DNA of 13,656 bases from CADAWZ01 sp045114665 (GCA_045114665.1 JBGUKW010000189.1:1-13656), one strand, 5' to 3'; positions 1-6,382 are shown, counted from the stretch's first letter. Notes: generated by a model not told the origin, from the letters alone. Program-made: numbers and translations.

Positions 1-1
1 T

Positions 2-583
2 GATGGAAGTTTAGAAAAAGAACAAATTCGTGAACAAATAGAAGAACTGATGTCTTATGTAAATAGAGAAGCCATACAAAAGAATAAAAGTGTAGCTGAG
101 ACAATGAAAACAGAATTTACTCCACCAGAAGACGGAAAAATAGCTGGATATTACACAAATGAAATGAGTGCTTTAGTTGAGACATTATACAAATTAAAAG
201 GCAAAATGATAGTTGAGCCAATATCTGAAAACTATGTTCTTCTAGGTGATAAATTTTCTGTAAGATTTAAAATACAAAAATATATTCCAAGTGTATTTCA
301 TCAAGACGACCCTATTATATATGGATATATAGACGGAACAAAACCAAATGAAGAAGTATTGGCAAGTCTTTCTAAATTGATAATAAGGGCAAAAATAATT
401 GCCATAAACAAAGGAATGATAGAAAACCCAATAACCCAAACCCTCATAGAAATAGGAAGAAATGAATTGATAAACACAGCAAAAGAAATAACAACAAAAG
501 GAACTAAATGCAAGGTTACTATAAAAGCACTAAAAGAAACTGACAACAGAGGACCACTTGAAATATACATGGAAGTAGATTAA
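2..583 (+). CDS. Hypothetical protein, 3' part only
   Basis: The frame is open to the left window edge, so the start lies outside. The first visible ATG, at 50, is unlikely to be the true start because in-frame codons before it encode a charged helix (DGSLEKEQIREQIEEL) that runs smoothly into the rest. About 193 residues are visible. The N-terminal part is helical and charged, and the remainder alternates strands and helices. There is no signal peptide, membrane segment or motif that I recognise. It ends 2 nt before the C39-like peptidase gene, so the two are almost certainly cotranscribed. GGAAG inside its last codons probably serves as the next gene's ribosome binding site. I do not recognise the family. 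That it is a real gene is well supported by the length and the tight junction. Confidence 0.75.
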   Translation, partial: DGSLEKEQIREQIEELMSYVNREAIQKNKSVAETMKTEFTPPEDGKIAGYYTNEMSALVETLYKLKGKMIVEPISENYVLLGDKFSVRFKIQKYIPSVFHQDDPIIYGYIDGTKPNEEVLASLSKLIIRAKIIAINKGMIENPITQTLIEIGRNELINTAKEITTKGTKCKVTIKALKETDNRGPLEIYMEVD

Positions 584-585
584 TC

Positions 586-1482
586 ATGAAATCAACGATA
601 ATATTAAATTATGATAATAATGATATAAAAGAAACTCCTTATATATCATCCTGCTTTCCATTTATGGAAGTAATTCCGTCATTTAATATAAAAAATGAGC
701 ATTTTTATGTACAGATAAAGTTTCTTGACATCGACAACAAAGAATCAGAATGGCTTGATTTTGGTTATTGGTATTTCAGTGGAAAACAAGAAAGAAAATT
801 AAAAGACGAAAAAATTTCAATAGATACTGACTTAATAACATCTGAGAAAAAATTAAAAGCCTGTAAATTAAAATTTATTTCAGATGAAAAACTAAAAGTA
901 AATTCAATAGCTTTATCATTTAGTGATGAGATATTTGAGATAGGAAAAATAAAAGATGATGGATATATACCAAAACCAATATGTTTAAATGTTCCATTCA
1001 GAAGCCAAATGAAAGAAAATCCCAAAATAGCACAAAACATCTGTTCCTCAACTTCTGTTTGTGCTGTTGCTGAATATTATGGGATAAATATAAAAACAGA
1101 AGAATTTGCAAATATTACCTATGATGAATATTATAAAATGTTTGGTCTTTGGTGGAGATCGATTCAAACAGCCCATAAATTTGGATTAAATGGTTTTGTG
1201 AAATACTTTGAATCATTTAAAGAGGTTGAATATTACTTAAATTTAGGAATCCCTGTAATTTCATGTATAAGTTACAAAAAAGGAGAATTGACAGGTTCAA
1301 AGACAGAAAGTTCACTTGGACATGTAACAGTTATAACTGGATTTGATAAAAATGGAAATGTGATTTGTTGCGACCCTGCCGAAAAAGATGAAAAAGTAGG
1401 GATAATGGTATATAAAAGAGATGAATATGCCTCAGCGTGGTTTTCTTCTGCAGGTGGTGTTGGATATATCTTGACAAAGTAG
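586..1482 (+). CDS. C39-like papain-fold cysteine peptidase with N-terminal beta-sandwich
   Basis: A 298-residue protein. Residues 1-125 look like the beta-rich domain found before the catalytic domain in the bacterial 'peptidase C39 family protein' group. Residues 130-298 match Peptidase_C39_2. The visible catalytic set is Q140 (VPFRSQ, likely oxyanion-hole Gln), C153 (NICSSTSVCAVAEYYG), H246 (LGHVTVITGFD) and D263 (CCDPAE), all in the expected order and spacing. These proteins usually hydrolyse peptide bonds outside the cell. Here the N-terminus (MKSTIILNYDNND) is polar with no signal peptide, so a cytoplasmic role or an unusual export route must be assumed. It starts 2 nt after the upstream gene, with GGAAG at 571-575. 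The substrate is unknown. Fold assignment is strong; activity is inferred from intact residues. Confidence 0.85.
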   Translation: MKSTIILNYDNNDIKETPYISSCFPFMEVIPSFNIKNEHFYVQIKFLDIDNKESEWLDFGYWYFSGKQERKLKDEKISIDTDLITSEKKLKACKLKFISDEKLKVNSIALSFSDEIFEIGKIKDDGYIPKPICLNVPFRSQMKENPKIAQNICSSTSVCAVAEYYGINIKTEEFANITYDEYYKMFGLWWRSIQTAHKFGLNGFVKYFESFKEVEYYLNLGIPVISCISYKKGELTGSKTESSLGHVTVITGFDKNGNVICCDPAEKDEKVGIMVYKRDEYASAWFSSAGGVGYILTK

Positions 1483-1758
1483 AACTTGTGTTTATGAACG
1501 GAGAGAAAATGACCAATATTGCCCACGGAAAATTTTTTTTTAGTTCATAATAATTTTCAAAAATATTAACATTGTATCGTATTTTTGAAAATTATTTAAC
1601 TGCAAAATTAATAAAAAAAATGGATTTCCATAAGAGTGAAAAAAACGAGAAAAATTGGATATTTTACAAACACTCCCTAATAATACTTCATTTCTTCCTT
1701 TTATATAGAGAAGAATAGACAAGGCAAAAAAGACAAAAATGACGAAAGGACAAAAAAA
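1483..1758. other. Intergenic region before acsE
   Basis: This 276-nt stretch separates the C39 gene from acsE. It carries an 18-codon open frame at 1494-1550 (inner ATG at 1509, preceded by GGAGAG) that I do not call a gene, an 8-bp inverted repeat (1492-1499 with 1543-1550), and a perfect 17-bp inverted repeat at 1549-1596. A weak promoter candidate for acsE is TTGGAT at 1655-1660, a 17-nt spacer and TAATAA at 1678-1683. I see no riboswitch or RNA gene. Confidence 0.5.
1549..1596. repeat. Perfect 17-bp inverted repeat, 14-nt loop
   Basis: The arms at 1549-1565 and 1580-1596 are exact reverse complements (core TTTTCAAAAATA / TATTTTTGAAAA) around a 14-nt loop. Each arm has a single G or C, and neither strand shows a clean U-tract right after the stem, so it is not a textbook intrinsic terminator. 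It could be a 3'-end stabilising hairpin for the C39 transcript or a protein-binding palindrome for the downstream acsE promoter. Confidence 0.7.
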
Positions 1759-2532
1759 ATGATTTTTATTGGTGAAAAAATAAATGGAATGTTTTCCACA
1801 ATAAGAAAAGCAATCGAAGAAAGAAATTCCGAAATTATAATAAAAGAAGCTGAAAAACAGCTTGAAGCAGGTGCTGATTATCTCGATGTAAATATTGGAA
1901 CTGCAAAAGACAAAGTAGAATCTATGAAATGGCTTGTAAATACAATTCAACAGATACCAAATGTCAAACTATGTATAGATTCTCCAAATCCTGAGGTACT
2001 CGAAGAAGGAATTAAACTATGTAAAAATAGACCTTTTTTAAATTCTGTAAGTGCCGAACAATCTAAAATTGCAAAAATAATGCCCATTGCCCAAAAATAT
2101 AATACAAAATTGATAGCACTCGCAATAAGTGAAAATGGAGTACCTGCTGACAGTGATGAAATAATTGCAAATTCTGCAGTCATAATGGAAGCCACAGCAG
2201 AATATGGAATAAAAAATGAAGATTTATACATCGATCCTGTAGTTCTTCCTGTAAATGTTTCACAAGACAATCCCAAAAAAGTTTTAACTGCAATTTCTGC
2301 AATAAAAGAACTCGACATTCCTGCTCCAAGAACAATAGTTGGATTGTCAAATATTTCACAAAAATGTTCTGATAGAAAAATTATAAACAGAACTTTTCTT
2401 GCAATGGCAAAATATGCTGGATTAGATGCAGCTATTGTAGATGTATGTGATGAAGAGCTTATAAAAACAAATCTCACATCAGAAATTTTGTTAAATCAAA
2501 CGATATATTGCGATTCACTTTTGAAAAAATAG
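1759..2532 (+). CDS. acsE: Methyltetrahydrofolate:corrinoid/iron-sulfur protein methyltransferase (AcsE-like)
   Basis: A 257-residue pterin-binding TIM barrel, close to the usual 262 residues of AcsE. In acetogens AcsE moves the methyl group from 5-methyltetrahydrofolate to the cobalamin of the corrinoid/iron-sulfur protein, the last folate step of the Wood-Ljungdahl methyl branch. From memory it closely resembles the Moorella enzyme throughout: GEKINGMF at 5-12, LCIDS with D74, LNSVSAE with N95, YIDPVVLPVNVSQD with D159, GLSNISQ with N198, and a C-terminal EILLNQTIYCDS. D74, N95, D159 and N198 correspond to the folate-binding and proton-donating residues of that enzyme. AAAGGA at 1745-1750 is the ribosome binding site. 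No other acs gene is nearby; the next gene is prsW, 13 nt on. A related corrinoid methyltransferase with another partner is possible but less likely. Confidence 0.88.
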   Translation: MIFIGEKINGMFSTIRKAIEERNSEIIIKEAEKQLEAGADYLDVNIGTAKDKVESMKWLVNTIQQIPNVKLCIDSPNPEVLEEGIKLCKNRPFLNSVSAEQSKIAKIMPIAQKYNTKLIALAISENGVPADSDEIIANSAVIMEATAEYGIKNEDLYIDPVVLPVNVSQDNPKKVLTAISAIKELDIPAPRTIVGLSNISQKCSDRKIINRTFLAMAKYAGLDAAIVDVCDEELIKTNLTSEILLNQTIYCDSLLKK

Positions 2533-2545
2533 AAAGGAAAAAAAT

Positions 2546-3364
2546 ATGGCGATTATTCAATTCATAGTATCATTAATCATATTAGGGTTCTTTTATTCAA
2601 AAATGATTAAAAGAGAAGTACCATCACCTATAGGCAAGGCTCAAGCTATTGCTCCTATTTTTGTTGGACTTATATCACTTCTATTATCTTTTGCATTCTT
2701 TCTTTCAATTGCAATTGTTTGTTCTAAATTTGGCTATTCCATCAAAGACAAAGTTGATATATTAGCTTCATTAATTTCAGCCTTTTTAATCGCTGGTCTT
2801 CCAGAAGAAATAGCAAAACTATTGATGATCCTTTTGTCATTATGGATATTCCGTAAAAAAATTAGAAATGTATATGAGTACATGTTGATAGGTGCTGGAG
2901 TTGGATTTGGTTTCACTTTATTTGAAGAATTTTTATATGGTTCACATGGAATATCTATGATTGCAAGGGTTATCATAATTGCAATGCATATGTTTCTCGG
3001 AATAATCATGGCAAAGCACTTAGGTATAGCCAAATATAATAAGATTACAGGCAAGGGAAATGTTGCCAAAGAATATGCTTTAGCACTAATAATACCTATA
3101 GCCCTCCATACCATTTATGATGCCTGTACAGCTTGTAATTATCTTTTGAAAAGTAAAGATGATAACACAATAATGATAGGTATAATTTTAGGCATTATAG
3201 CTGTTATTGCTTTTTTCATAATTCAAATTAAAATTCTTATTGACTTCAAAAAAGATACAGAAAAATATTGTGCTATGGAATTTATTCCAACAGCTAATGG
3301 TGAAGCCGAAGTAAAATCAGAAGTAAAAGAAACTAATGTTGAAGAAGAAAAAGAAAGAAATTAG
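2546..3364 (+). CDS. PrsW-family intramembrane protease
   Basis: A 272-residue polytopic membrane protein of the PrsW (CPBP-like, Abi superfamily) intramembrane metalloprotease family. The expected motifs lie in or near membrane helices: GLPEEIAKL with E87-E88, LFEEFLYG with E127-E128, AMHMFLG with H148, and LHTIYDA with H188 and D192. About seven hydrophobic segments are seen (around 2-18, 37-60, 73-101, 112-127, 139-155, 176-192, 209-232). A soluble, Glu/Lys-rich tail follows (243-272). Bacillus PrsW cuts the anti-sigma factor RsiW, so a regulatory cleavage role is possible, but no anti-sigma factor is adjacent and many family members have unknown substrates. AAAGGA at 2533-2538 gives a good ribosome binding site directly after the acsE stop, so the two are cotranscribed. 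Transcription ends at the hairpin at 3388-3461. Confidence 0.88.
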   Translation: MAIIQFIVSLIILGFFYSKMIKREVPSPIGKAQAIAPIFVGLISLLLSFAFFLSIAIVCSKFGYSIKDKVDILASLISAFLIAGLPEEIAKLLMILLSLWIFRKKIRNVYEYMLIGAGVGFGFTLFEEFLYGSHGISMIARVIIIAMHMFLGIIMAKHLGIAKYNKITGKGNVAKEYALALIIPIALHTIYDACTACNYLLKSKDDNTIMIGIILGIIAVIAFFIIQIKILIDFKKDTEKYCAMEFIPTANGEAEVKSEVKETNVEEEKERN

Positions 3365-3387
3365 TAAATTCCTATAATTAATCTGCT

Positions 3388-3461
3388 TTCAGTAATAGTA
3401 ATAAAAAATGACGCTCTATAAGCTAATTATTAGAGCGTCATTTTTTATTACTATTACTGAA
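3388..3461. terminator. Bidirectional terminator with a perfect 31-bp stem
   Basis: Arms 3388-3418 and 3431-3461 are exact reverse complements around a 12-nt loop. The inner core TGACGCTCTA/TAGAGCGTCA is flanked by A6 and T6, the usual layout of a bidirectional intrinsic terminator. It serves prsW from the left and the NTF2-like gene from the right. The right arm overlaps the stop codon of the NTF2-like gene (3454-3456). The stem continues a further 15 bp beyond the A/T tracts without a mismatch, which is much longer than termination needs. Confidence 0.93.
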
Positions 3462-3834
3462 TTGTATTTGAATTTTGATTATAAGCCTTAGCTACACATT
3501 TCCATTCACCATTCATTTTTAATAAAAGCAGAACATCAGTAAAATCAATTCTGTTTCCCCAACCTTCTTCAAGTACACGAACAACTGCTAAAGATTCCTC
3601 TACAAGCAAAACATCTACACGAGCTTTAAAATTATCACCACCAGAAACAGTATCAACATTGTGATAAAACTGTTCAATAGAACCATGTTCTAATTTACCA
3701 TCCAAATATCCAAACAAAACAGCATCATCAGTGAACAATTCCTTTGCATATTTGCTATTACCTTCTGCAACACTTTTGACAAATTTCATTGCAGCTTCTT
3801 CAACTGCTTGGTACTCTTTTAATTCAGCTCTCAT
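3454..3834 (-). CDS. SnoaL/NTF2-like (lumazine-binding-type) protein
   Basis: A 126-residue soluble protein with the NTF2-like alpha+beta layout. An N-terminal helix (VEEAAMKFVKSVAEGN) leads to the typical LFTDDAVLFGYLDGKLEHGS segment, then a long curved sheet ending in LLLLKMNGEWKCVAKAY. The C-terminal 'NGEWKCVAK' is characteristic of the SnoaL-like and putative lumazine-binding families. These bind small hydrophobic ligands or act as accessory enzymes; no specific reaction can be assigned. The start at 3834 is preceded by GGAGG (3842-3846) with 7-nt spacing. The gene is divergent from the HxlR-type regulator, the usual arrangement for a gene under that regulator's control. The shared promoter region and the shared -10 palindrome support coregulation. 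Confidence 0.8.
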   Translation of the reverse strand: MRAELKEYQAVEEAAMKFVKSVAEGNSKYAKELFTDDAVLFGYLDGKLEHGSIEQFYHNVDTVSGGDNFKARVDVLLVEESLAVVRVLEEGWGNRIDFTDVLLLLKMNGEWKCVAKAYNQNSNTIQ

Positions 3835-3861
3835 TTTGAAACCTCCAAATAATTTGATACA

Positions 3862-3890
3862 TTGACATTCATTAATAGAAGCACTATAAT
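3862..3890 (+). promoter_or_regulatory. Consensus sigma-70 promoter for the HxlR-aroA operon
   Basis: TTGACA at 3862-3867, a 17-nt spacer and TATAAT at 3885-3890 form a perfect housekeeping promoter. Initiation near 3897 would leave a leader of about 63 nt before the regulator's ATG. A promoter this strong suggests expression is limited by a repressor, most simply the HxlR product itself. Confidence 0.85.
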
Positions 3891-3917
3891 TATAATAAAC
3901 ATTAAATATAAAAACAA
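3889..3917 (-). promoter_or_regulatory. Divergent promoter for the NTF2-like gene
   Basis: Read on the minus strand, TTGTTT (3917-3912), a 17-nt spacer and TATAAT (3894-3889) precede the NTF2-like gene. Its -10 box overlaps the plus-strand -10, because 3885-3894 is the palindrome TATAATTATA. The two promoters therefore cannot be bound by polymerase at the same time. The -35 match is only partial. Confidence 0.6.
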
Positions 3918-3929
3918 GTACGCACTTTA

Positions 3930-3946
3930 AAGATATATACTATCTT
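3930..3946. promoter_or_regulatory. Candidate operator: inverted repeat upstream of the HxlR gene
   Basis: AAGATA (3930-3935) and TATCTT (3941-3946) are exact inverted repeats around TATAC, ending at the base before the ribosome binding site GGAGGA (3947-3952). HxlR proteins bind short AT-rich inverted repeats as dimers, so this is a plausible autoregulatory site. A second pair, TATACT (3936-3941) and AGTATA (3954-3959), brackets the ribosome binding site and could form a weak hairpin. Function is inferred from position only. Confidence 0.5.
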
Positions 3947-3959
3947 GGAGGAAAGTATA

Positions 3960-4298
3960 ATGATTAGAAAATGCATATCTGATTGCAGTCTGAACGAAAC
4001 AGGATTTAATTATACAATGTCCTTGATTCAGGGAAAATATAAAATGTTCATTCTATATACTTTAATGGAATTTGGAGTTGTTCGTTTTAATGAAATGCAA
4101 AAATACATAGGTACAATTACCTTTAAAACACTCAGCTCAGCATTAAAACAACTGGAAGCAGATAATTTGATTATTAGAAAAGAATATCCACAAATTCCCC
4201 CAAAAGTAGAATACAGTCTATCTGAGCGTGGAAAATCTCTTATGCCAATTCTCGACCAAATGTGTGAATGGGGAGATCAAAATAGAATAAAAAAATGA
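3960..4298 (+). CDS. HxlR-family winged-helix transcriptional regulator
   Basis: A 112-residue HxlR-type DNA-binding protein. The family core is clear: GKYKMFILYTLMEFGVVRFNEMQ (shown in part), then the recognition-helix region ITFKTLSSALKQLEADNLI, the wing RKEYPQIPPKVEYSLSERGKSL, and a C-terminal helix PILDQMCEWG. Cysteines 5 and 9 precede the domain. C9 sits where the conserved redox-sensing Cys of YodB/HypR-like members lies, so thiol or electrophile sensing is possible. The ATG at 3960 is chosen because GGAGGA lies 7 nt upstream; a frame beginning at TTG 3945 would place that site inside the coding region. The gene is divergent from the NTF2-like gene, and its TGA overlaps the aroA ATG (ATGA at 4295-4298), implying translational coupling. 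Confidence 0.9.
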   Translation: MIRKCISDCSLNETGFNYTMSLIQGKYKMFILYTLMEFGVVRFNEMQKYIGTITFKTLSSALKQLEADNLIIRKEYPQIPPKVEYSLSERGKSLMPILDQMCEWGDQNRIKK

Positions 4299-5560
4299 AA
4301 TTTTATCCAACTTCCAAAATACAGGGTGAAATAGATAATATACCTGCAGATAAATCAATATATCACAGAGCCGTAATTTTGGGATCGCTGATAAAATCAA
4401 CATCTGAGATATACAATATTCCCAATGGTCAAGATTGTTTATCAACTGATGAATGTATGAAAAAATTGGGAACTAAAATAATAAGAGAAGGCAATAAATG
4501 TTTTGTCAAAGGCAATAATTTTTATGAATGTTCCACTTTAAATGCAGGAAATTCAGGAACAACAATAAGGCTTTTATCAGGCATTTTGTCTTCTCTTCCT
4601 TTTATTTCTTCAATAACAGGTGATGAATCATTAAAAAAACGCCCAATGGAAAGGATTATACAGCCTCTTGCACAATTAGGGGCTAAAATAACAAGTTCAA
4701 ATGGAAAAGCCCCACTAACATTTTATCCCTCTAAATTACATGCAACTTCTTACAGACAAATAAAAGCAAGTGCCCAAGTAAAATCTTGTTTTCTTCTTGC
4801 TTCTTTAAATGCAGAAGGAACATCTTCATATATAGAACCACTTCCAACAAGAGACCATTTGGAAAAACTATTGCTTTTAGCTGGTGCAAAATTAAATAAA
4901 ATTGGAGATAAAATAGAAATAACAGGAAATGCAAAATTAAATAGCTTTAAAATCACAATACCTGCAGATATTTCTTCAGCTTCATTTTTTATTGCCTCAG
5001 CTCTACTCTCAAAAAATGGAAATGTAAAAATAAAAAATGTAGGCATAAACGAACACAGAATAGGCTTTTTAAATGCAGTAAAAAAAATGAACGGCTTTAT
5101 TGAAATACAAGATGTTAAATCAAATGAAGCAGGAGAACCAATTGGAAATATAATAGCAAAAACAAGCAATTTAAAAGCCATAGAAATAGAAGCAAAAGAT
5201 GTCCCGTCAATGATAGATGAGATTCCTATTTTAGCTGTACTTGCTACACAAGCAGAAGGCAAAACAAAAATAACAGGTGCAGGTGAACTGAGGAAAAAAG
5301 AGAGTGACAGAATTTTTTCAATGTGTAGTGAACTAAAAAAAATGGGGGCAAATATAAAAGAATTTGAAGATGGATTTGAAATAGAGGGAAAAACAAAATT
5401 AAAAGGGGCTGAACTTGAATCACACGGAGATCACAGAGTTGCAATGTCATTAATTATCGCCTCAACTATCTCTGATTCACCTTGCAAGATAAAGGGAATT
5501 GATTGCATAAATATTTCATATCCAAATTTTATAGAAACACTGGAAAAATTGACAAAATGA
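4295..5560 (+). CDS. aroA: 3-phosphoshikimate 1-carboxyvinyltransferase (EPSP synthase)
   Basis: A 421-residue full-length EPSP synthase. It joins phosphoenolpyruvate to shikimate-3-phosphate, giving EPSP on the way to chorismate and aromatic amino acids, in the cytoplasm. Visible motifs are DKSIYHRA (K20, S21, R25), LNAGNSGTTIRL (83-93, with R92), KRPMERIIQPL (R116), SAQVKS (Q161, K163), MIDEIPILAV (D308), ELRKKESDRI (E336, R339) and HGDHRVAM (H380, R381). The residue after R92 is Leu, not the Pro of the E. coli-type enzyme. All catalytic groups appear intact. The start overlaps the HxlR stop (ATGA) and no strong ribosome binding site precedes it, so translation probably depends on the upstream gene. 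No other shikimate gene is present, and pairing with an HxlR regulator is unusual. Confidence 0.95.
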   Translation: MKFYPTSKIQGEIDNIPADKSIYHRAVILGSLIKSTSEIYNIPNGQDCLSTDECMKKLGTKIIREGNKCFVKGNNFYECSTLNAGNSGTTIRLLSGILSSLPFISSITGDESLKKRPMERIIQPLAQLGAKITSSNGKAPLTFYPSKLHATSYRQIKASAQVKSCFLLASLNAEGTSSYIEPLPTRDHLEKLLLLAGAKLNKIGDKIEITGNAKLNSFKITIPADISSASFFIASALLSKNGNVKIKNVGINEHRIGFLNAVKKMNGFIEIQDVKSNEAGEPIGNIIAKTSNLKAIEIEAKDVPSMIDEIPILAVLATQAEGKTKITGAGELRKKESDRIFSMCSELKKMGANIKEFEDGFEIEGKTKLKGAELESHGDHRVAMSLIIASTISDSPCKIKGIDCINISYPNFIETLEKLTK

Positions 5561-5667
5561 GTCAAGATTCACAACAAAAATTTGAAAGTCAATTCAATAT
5601 AGCAAAATATTACACACATGAAGCAAATAAGACAAACTATATTATAAAACTCAATATAAATCCGTAA
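5557..5667 (+). CDS. Possible 36-residue ORF overlapping the aroA stop
   Basis: An ATG at 5557 overlaps the aroA TGA in the same ATGA arrangement that links the HxlR gene to aroA. It opens a 36-codon frame ending with TAA at 5665-5667: polar, beginning MSQDSQQKFESQFNIAKYY. There is no ribosome binding site of its own and no recognisable family. It could be a coupled small protein, a remnant of a longer aroA-coupled gene, or chance in AT-rich DNA. The rest of the gap to 5690 shows no further coding potential. Confidence 0.3.
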   Translation: MSQDSQQKFESQFNIAKYYTHEANKTNYIIKLNINP

Positions 5668-5689
5668 AACATACTTTTATGAAAACAAA

Positions 5690-6340
5690 ATGAATGAAAA
5701 TAATTTAGAAAATCTATTTCAAATAAAAAAATACAAAAATATTATTGAATTATCTACAAATTCAATGGATATTAAAAATTTTTTTTTAACAGAAGAAGAA
5801 AAGATTAATAATTTTATTGTGAATATTATTACTTTCATAACAACTATTATTACAATAATCTTACCAATTTTAATATTTGGTTCTGAAGTAACTAATAATA
5901 TTTTTTTCTATATATATATCTATACCCTTGGTTTACTTATTATATCTCTTGTGTATAATATTATGATGGAGATAATTGGAACAAATGTGAATATTAGACT
6001 AAAATTTTCTACATTTAAGGGTTTAGAAATAATTCCAGATAAAGAAAATAAAAATTCAATTTCTATCAAATCTAAAAATATTTCTGAAATATCTTTTAAA
6101 AAAGGAATTTTTAAATACAAAAAAATCTTACAAAAAAATGATGTATTTGATCCTGATAAAAACAAATATAAACATAATACAGAAGATATAAAAATAATAT
6201 TAACCACTCATACTCCTATCATTTCACCTTATAATAATTCTGAATATTCTGAATTATTATTGATAGAAGGAATAGATAGAAGTAAAATGTCAGAAGTAAA
6301 AATATTAGTAGAAGAAATTAAACAAATTTTAAATATATAA
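5690..6340 (+). CDS. Two-TM membrane protein with cytoplasmic beta domain, unknown function
   Basis: A 216-residue protein I do not recognise by name. Residues 1-40 are polar. Two hydrophobic segments follow (about 42-63 and 70-93), then a soluble part with strand-like stretches (104-114, 123-147, 167-176, 187-193) and a final amphipathic helix (198-214). Two TM segments, then a small beta domain and a C-terminal helix resemble membrane-bound bacterial PH-like proteins, but this is a shape argument only. Hand-counted GC over 5701-6300 is about 19%, far below acsE at about 31%, and Ile, Asn and Lys dominate. That suggests recent acquisition or weak constraint. No clear ribosome binding site precedes the ATG. 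A dedicated terminator follows, so it appears to be a single-gene unit. Confidence 0.75.
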   Translation: MNENNLENLFQIKKYKNIIELSTNSMDIKNFFLTEEEKINNFIVNIITFITTIITIILPILIFGSEVTNNIFFYIYIYTLGLLIISLVYNIMMEIIGTNVNIRLKFSTFKGLEIIPDKENKNSISIKSKNISEISFKKGIFKYKKILQKNDVFDPDKNKYKHNTEDIKIILTTHTPIISPYNNSEYSELLLIEGIDRSKMSEVKILVEEIKQILNI

Positions 6341-6348
6341 AACTCCTC

Positions 6349-6380
6349 AAAATCCAGTATAAAAATTGGCTGGATTTTTT
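6349..6380 (+). terminator. Intrinsic terminator
   Basis: AAAATCCAG (6349-6357) pairs exactly with CTGGATTTT (6370-6378) around a 12-nt loop, and a T-tract runs to 6380. It ends transcription of the 5690-6340 gene just before the promoter at 6383. Confidence 0.88.
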
Positions 6381-6382
6381 AT

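Noticed and set aside
1494..1550. 18-codon frame (inner ATG 1509, preceded by GGAGAG) downstream of the C39 gene
   Set aside because: It is too short, ends in Phe codons from a T9 run and matches nothing I know. It could be a decayed gene start, but there is no further support.
1540..1950. 136-codon minus-strand frame spanning the intergenic region and the acsE start
   Set aside because: Its product is Phe/Ile/Tyr-rich from A-tracts, it has no ribosome binding site, and it overlaps the acsE N-terminus.
1947..2477. 176-codon open frame on the minus strand inside acsE
   Set aside because: It is fully antisense to a gene with intact active-site motifs, and its product is a low-complexity Ser/Phe/Ile mirror of the sense codons.
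3945..3959. Upstream TTG start for the HxlR gene
   Set aside because: This extension would translate the ribosome binding site GGAGGA; the ATG at 3960 is ideally spaced from it.
4750..5262. 170-codon open frame on the minus strand inside aroA
   Set aside because: Antisense shadow of a complete EPSP synthase, with no ribosome binding site or family motif.
5779..5787. T9 run inside the 5690-6340 gene as a phase-variation site
   Set aside because: Runs of this length are expected at about 19% GC, and no repeat unit or alternative frame makes switching likely.
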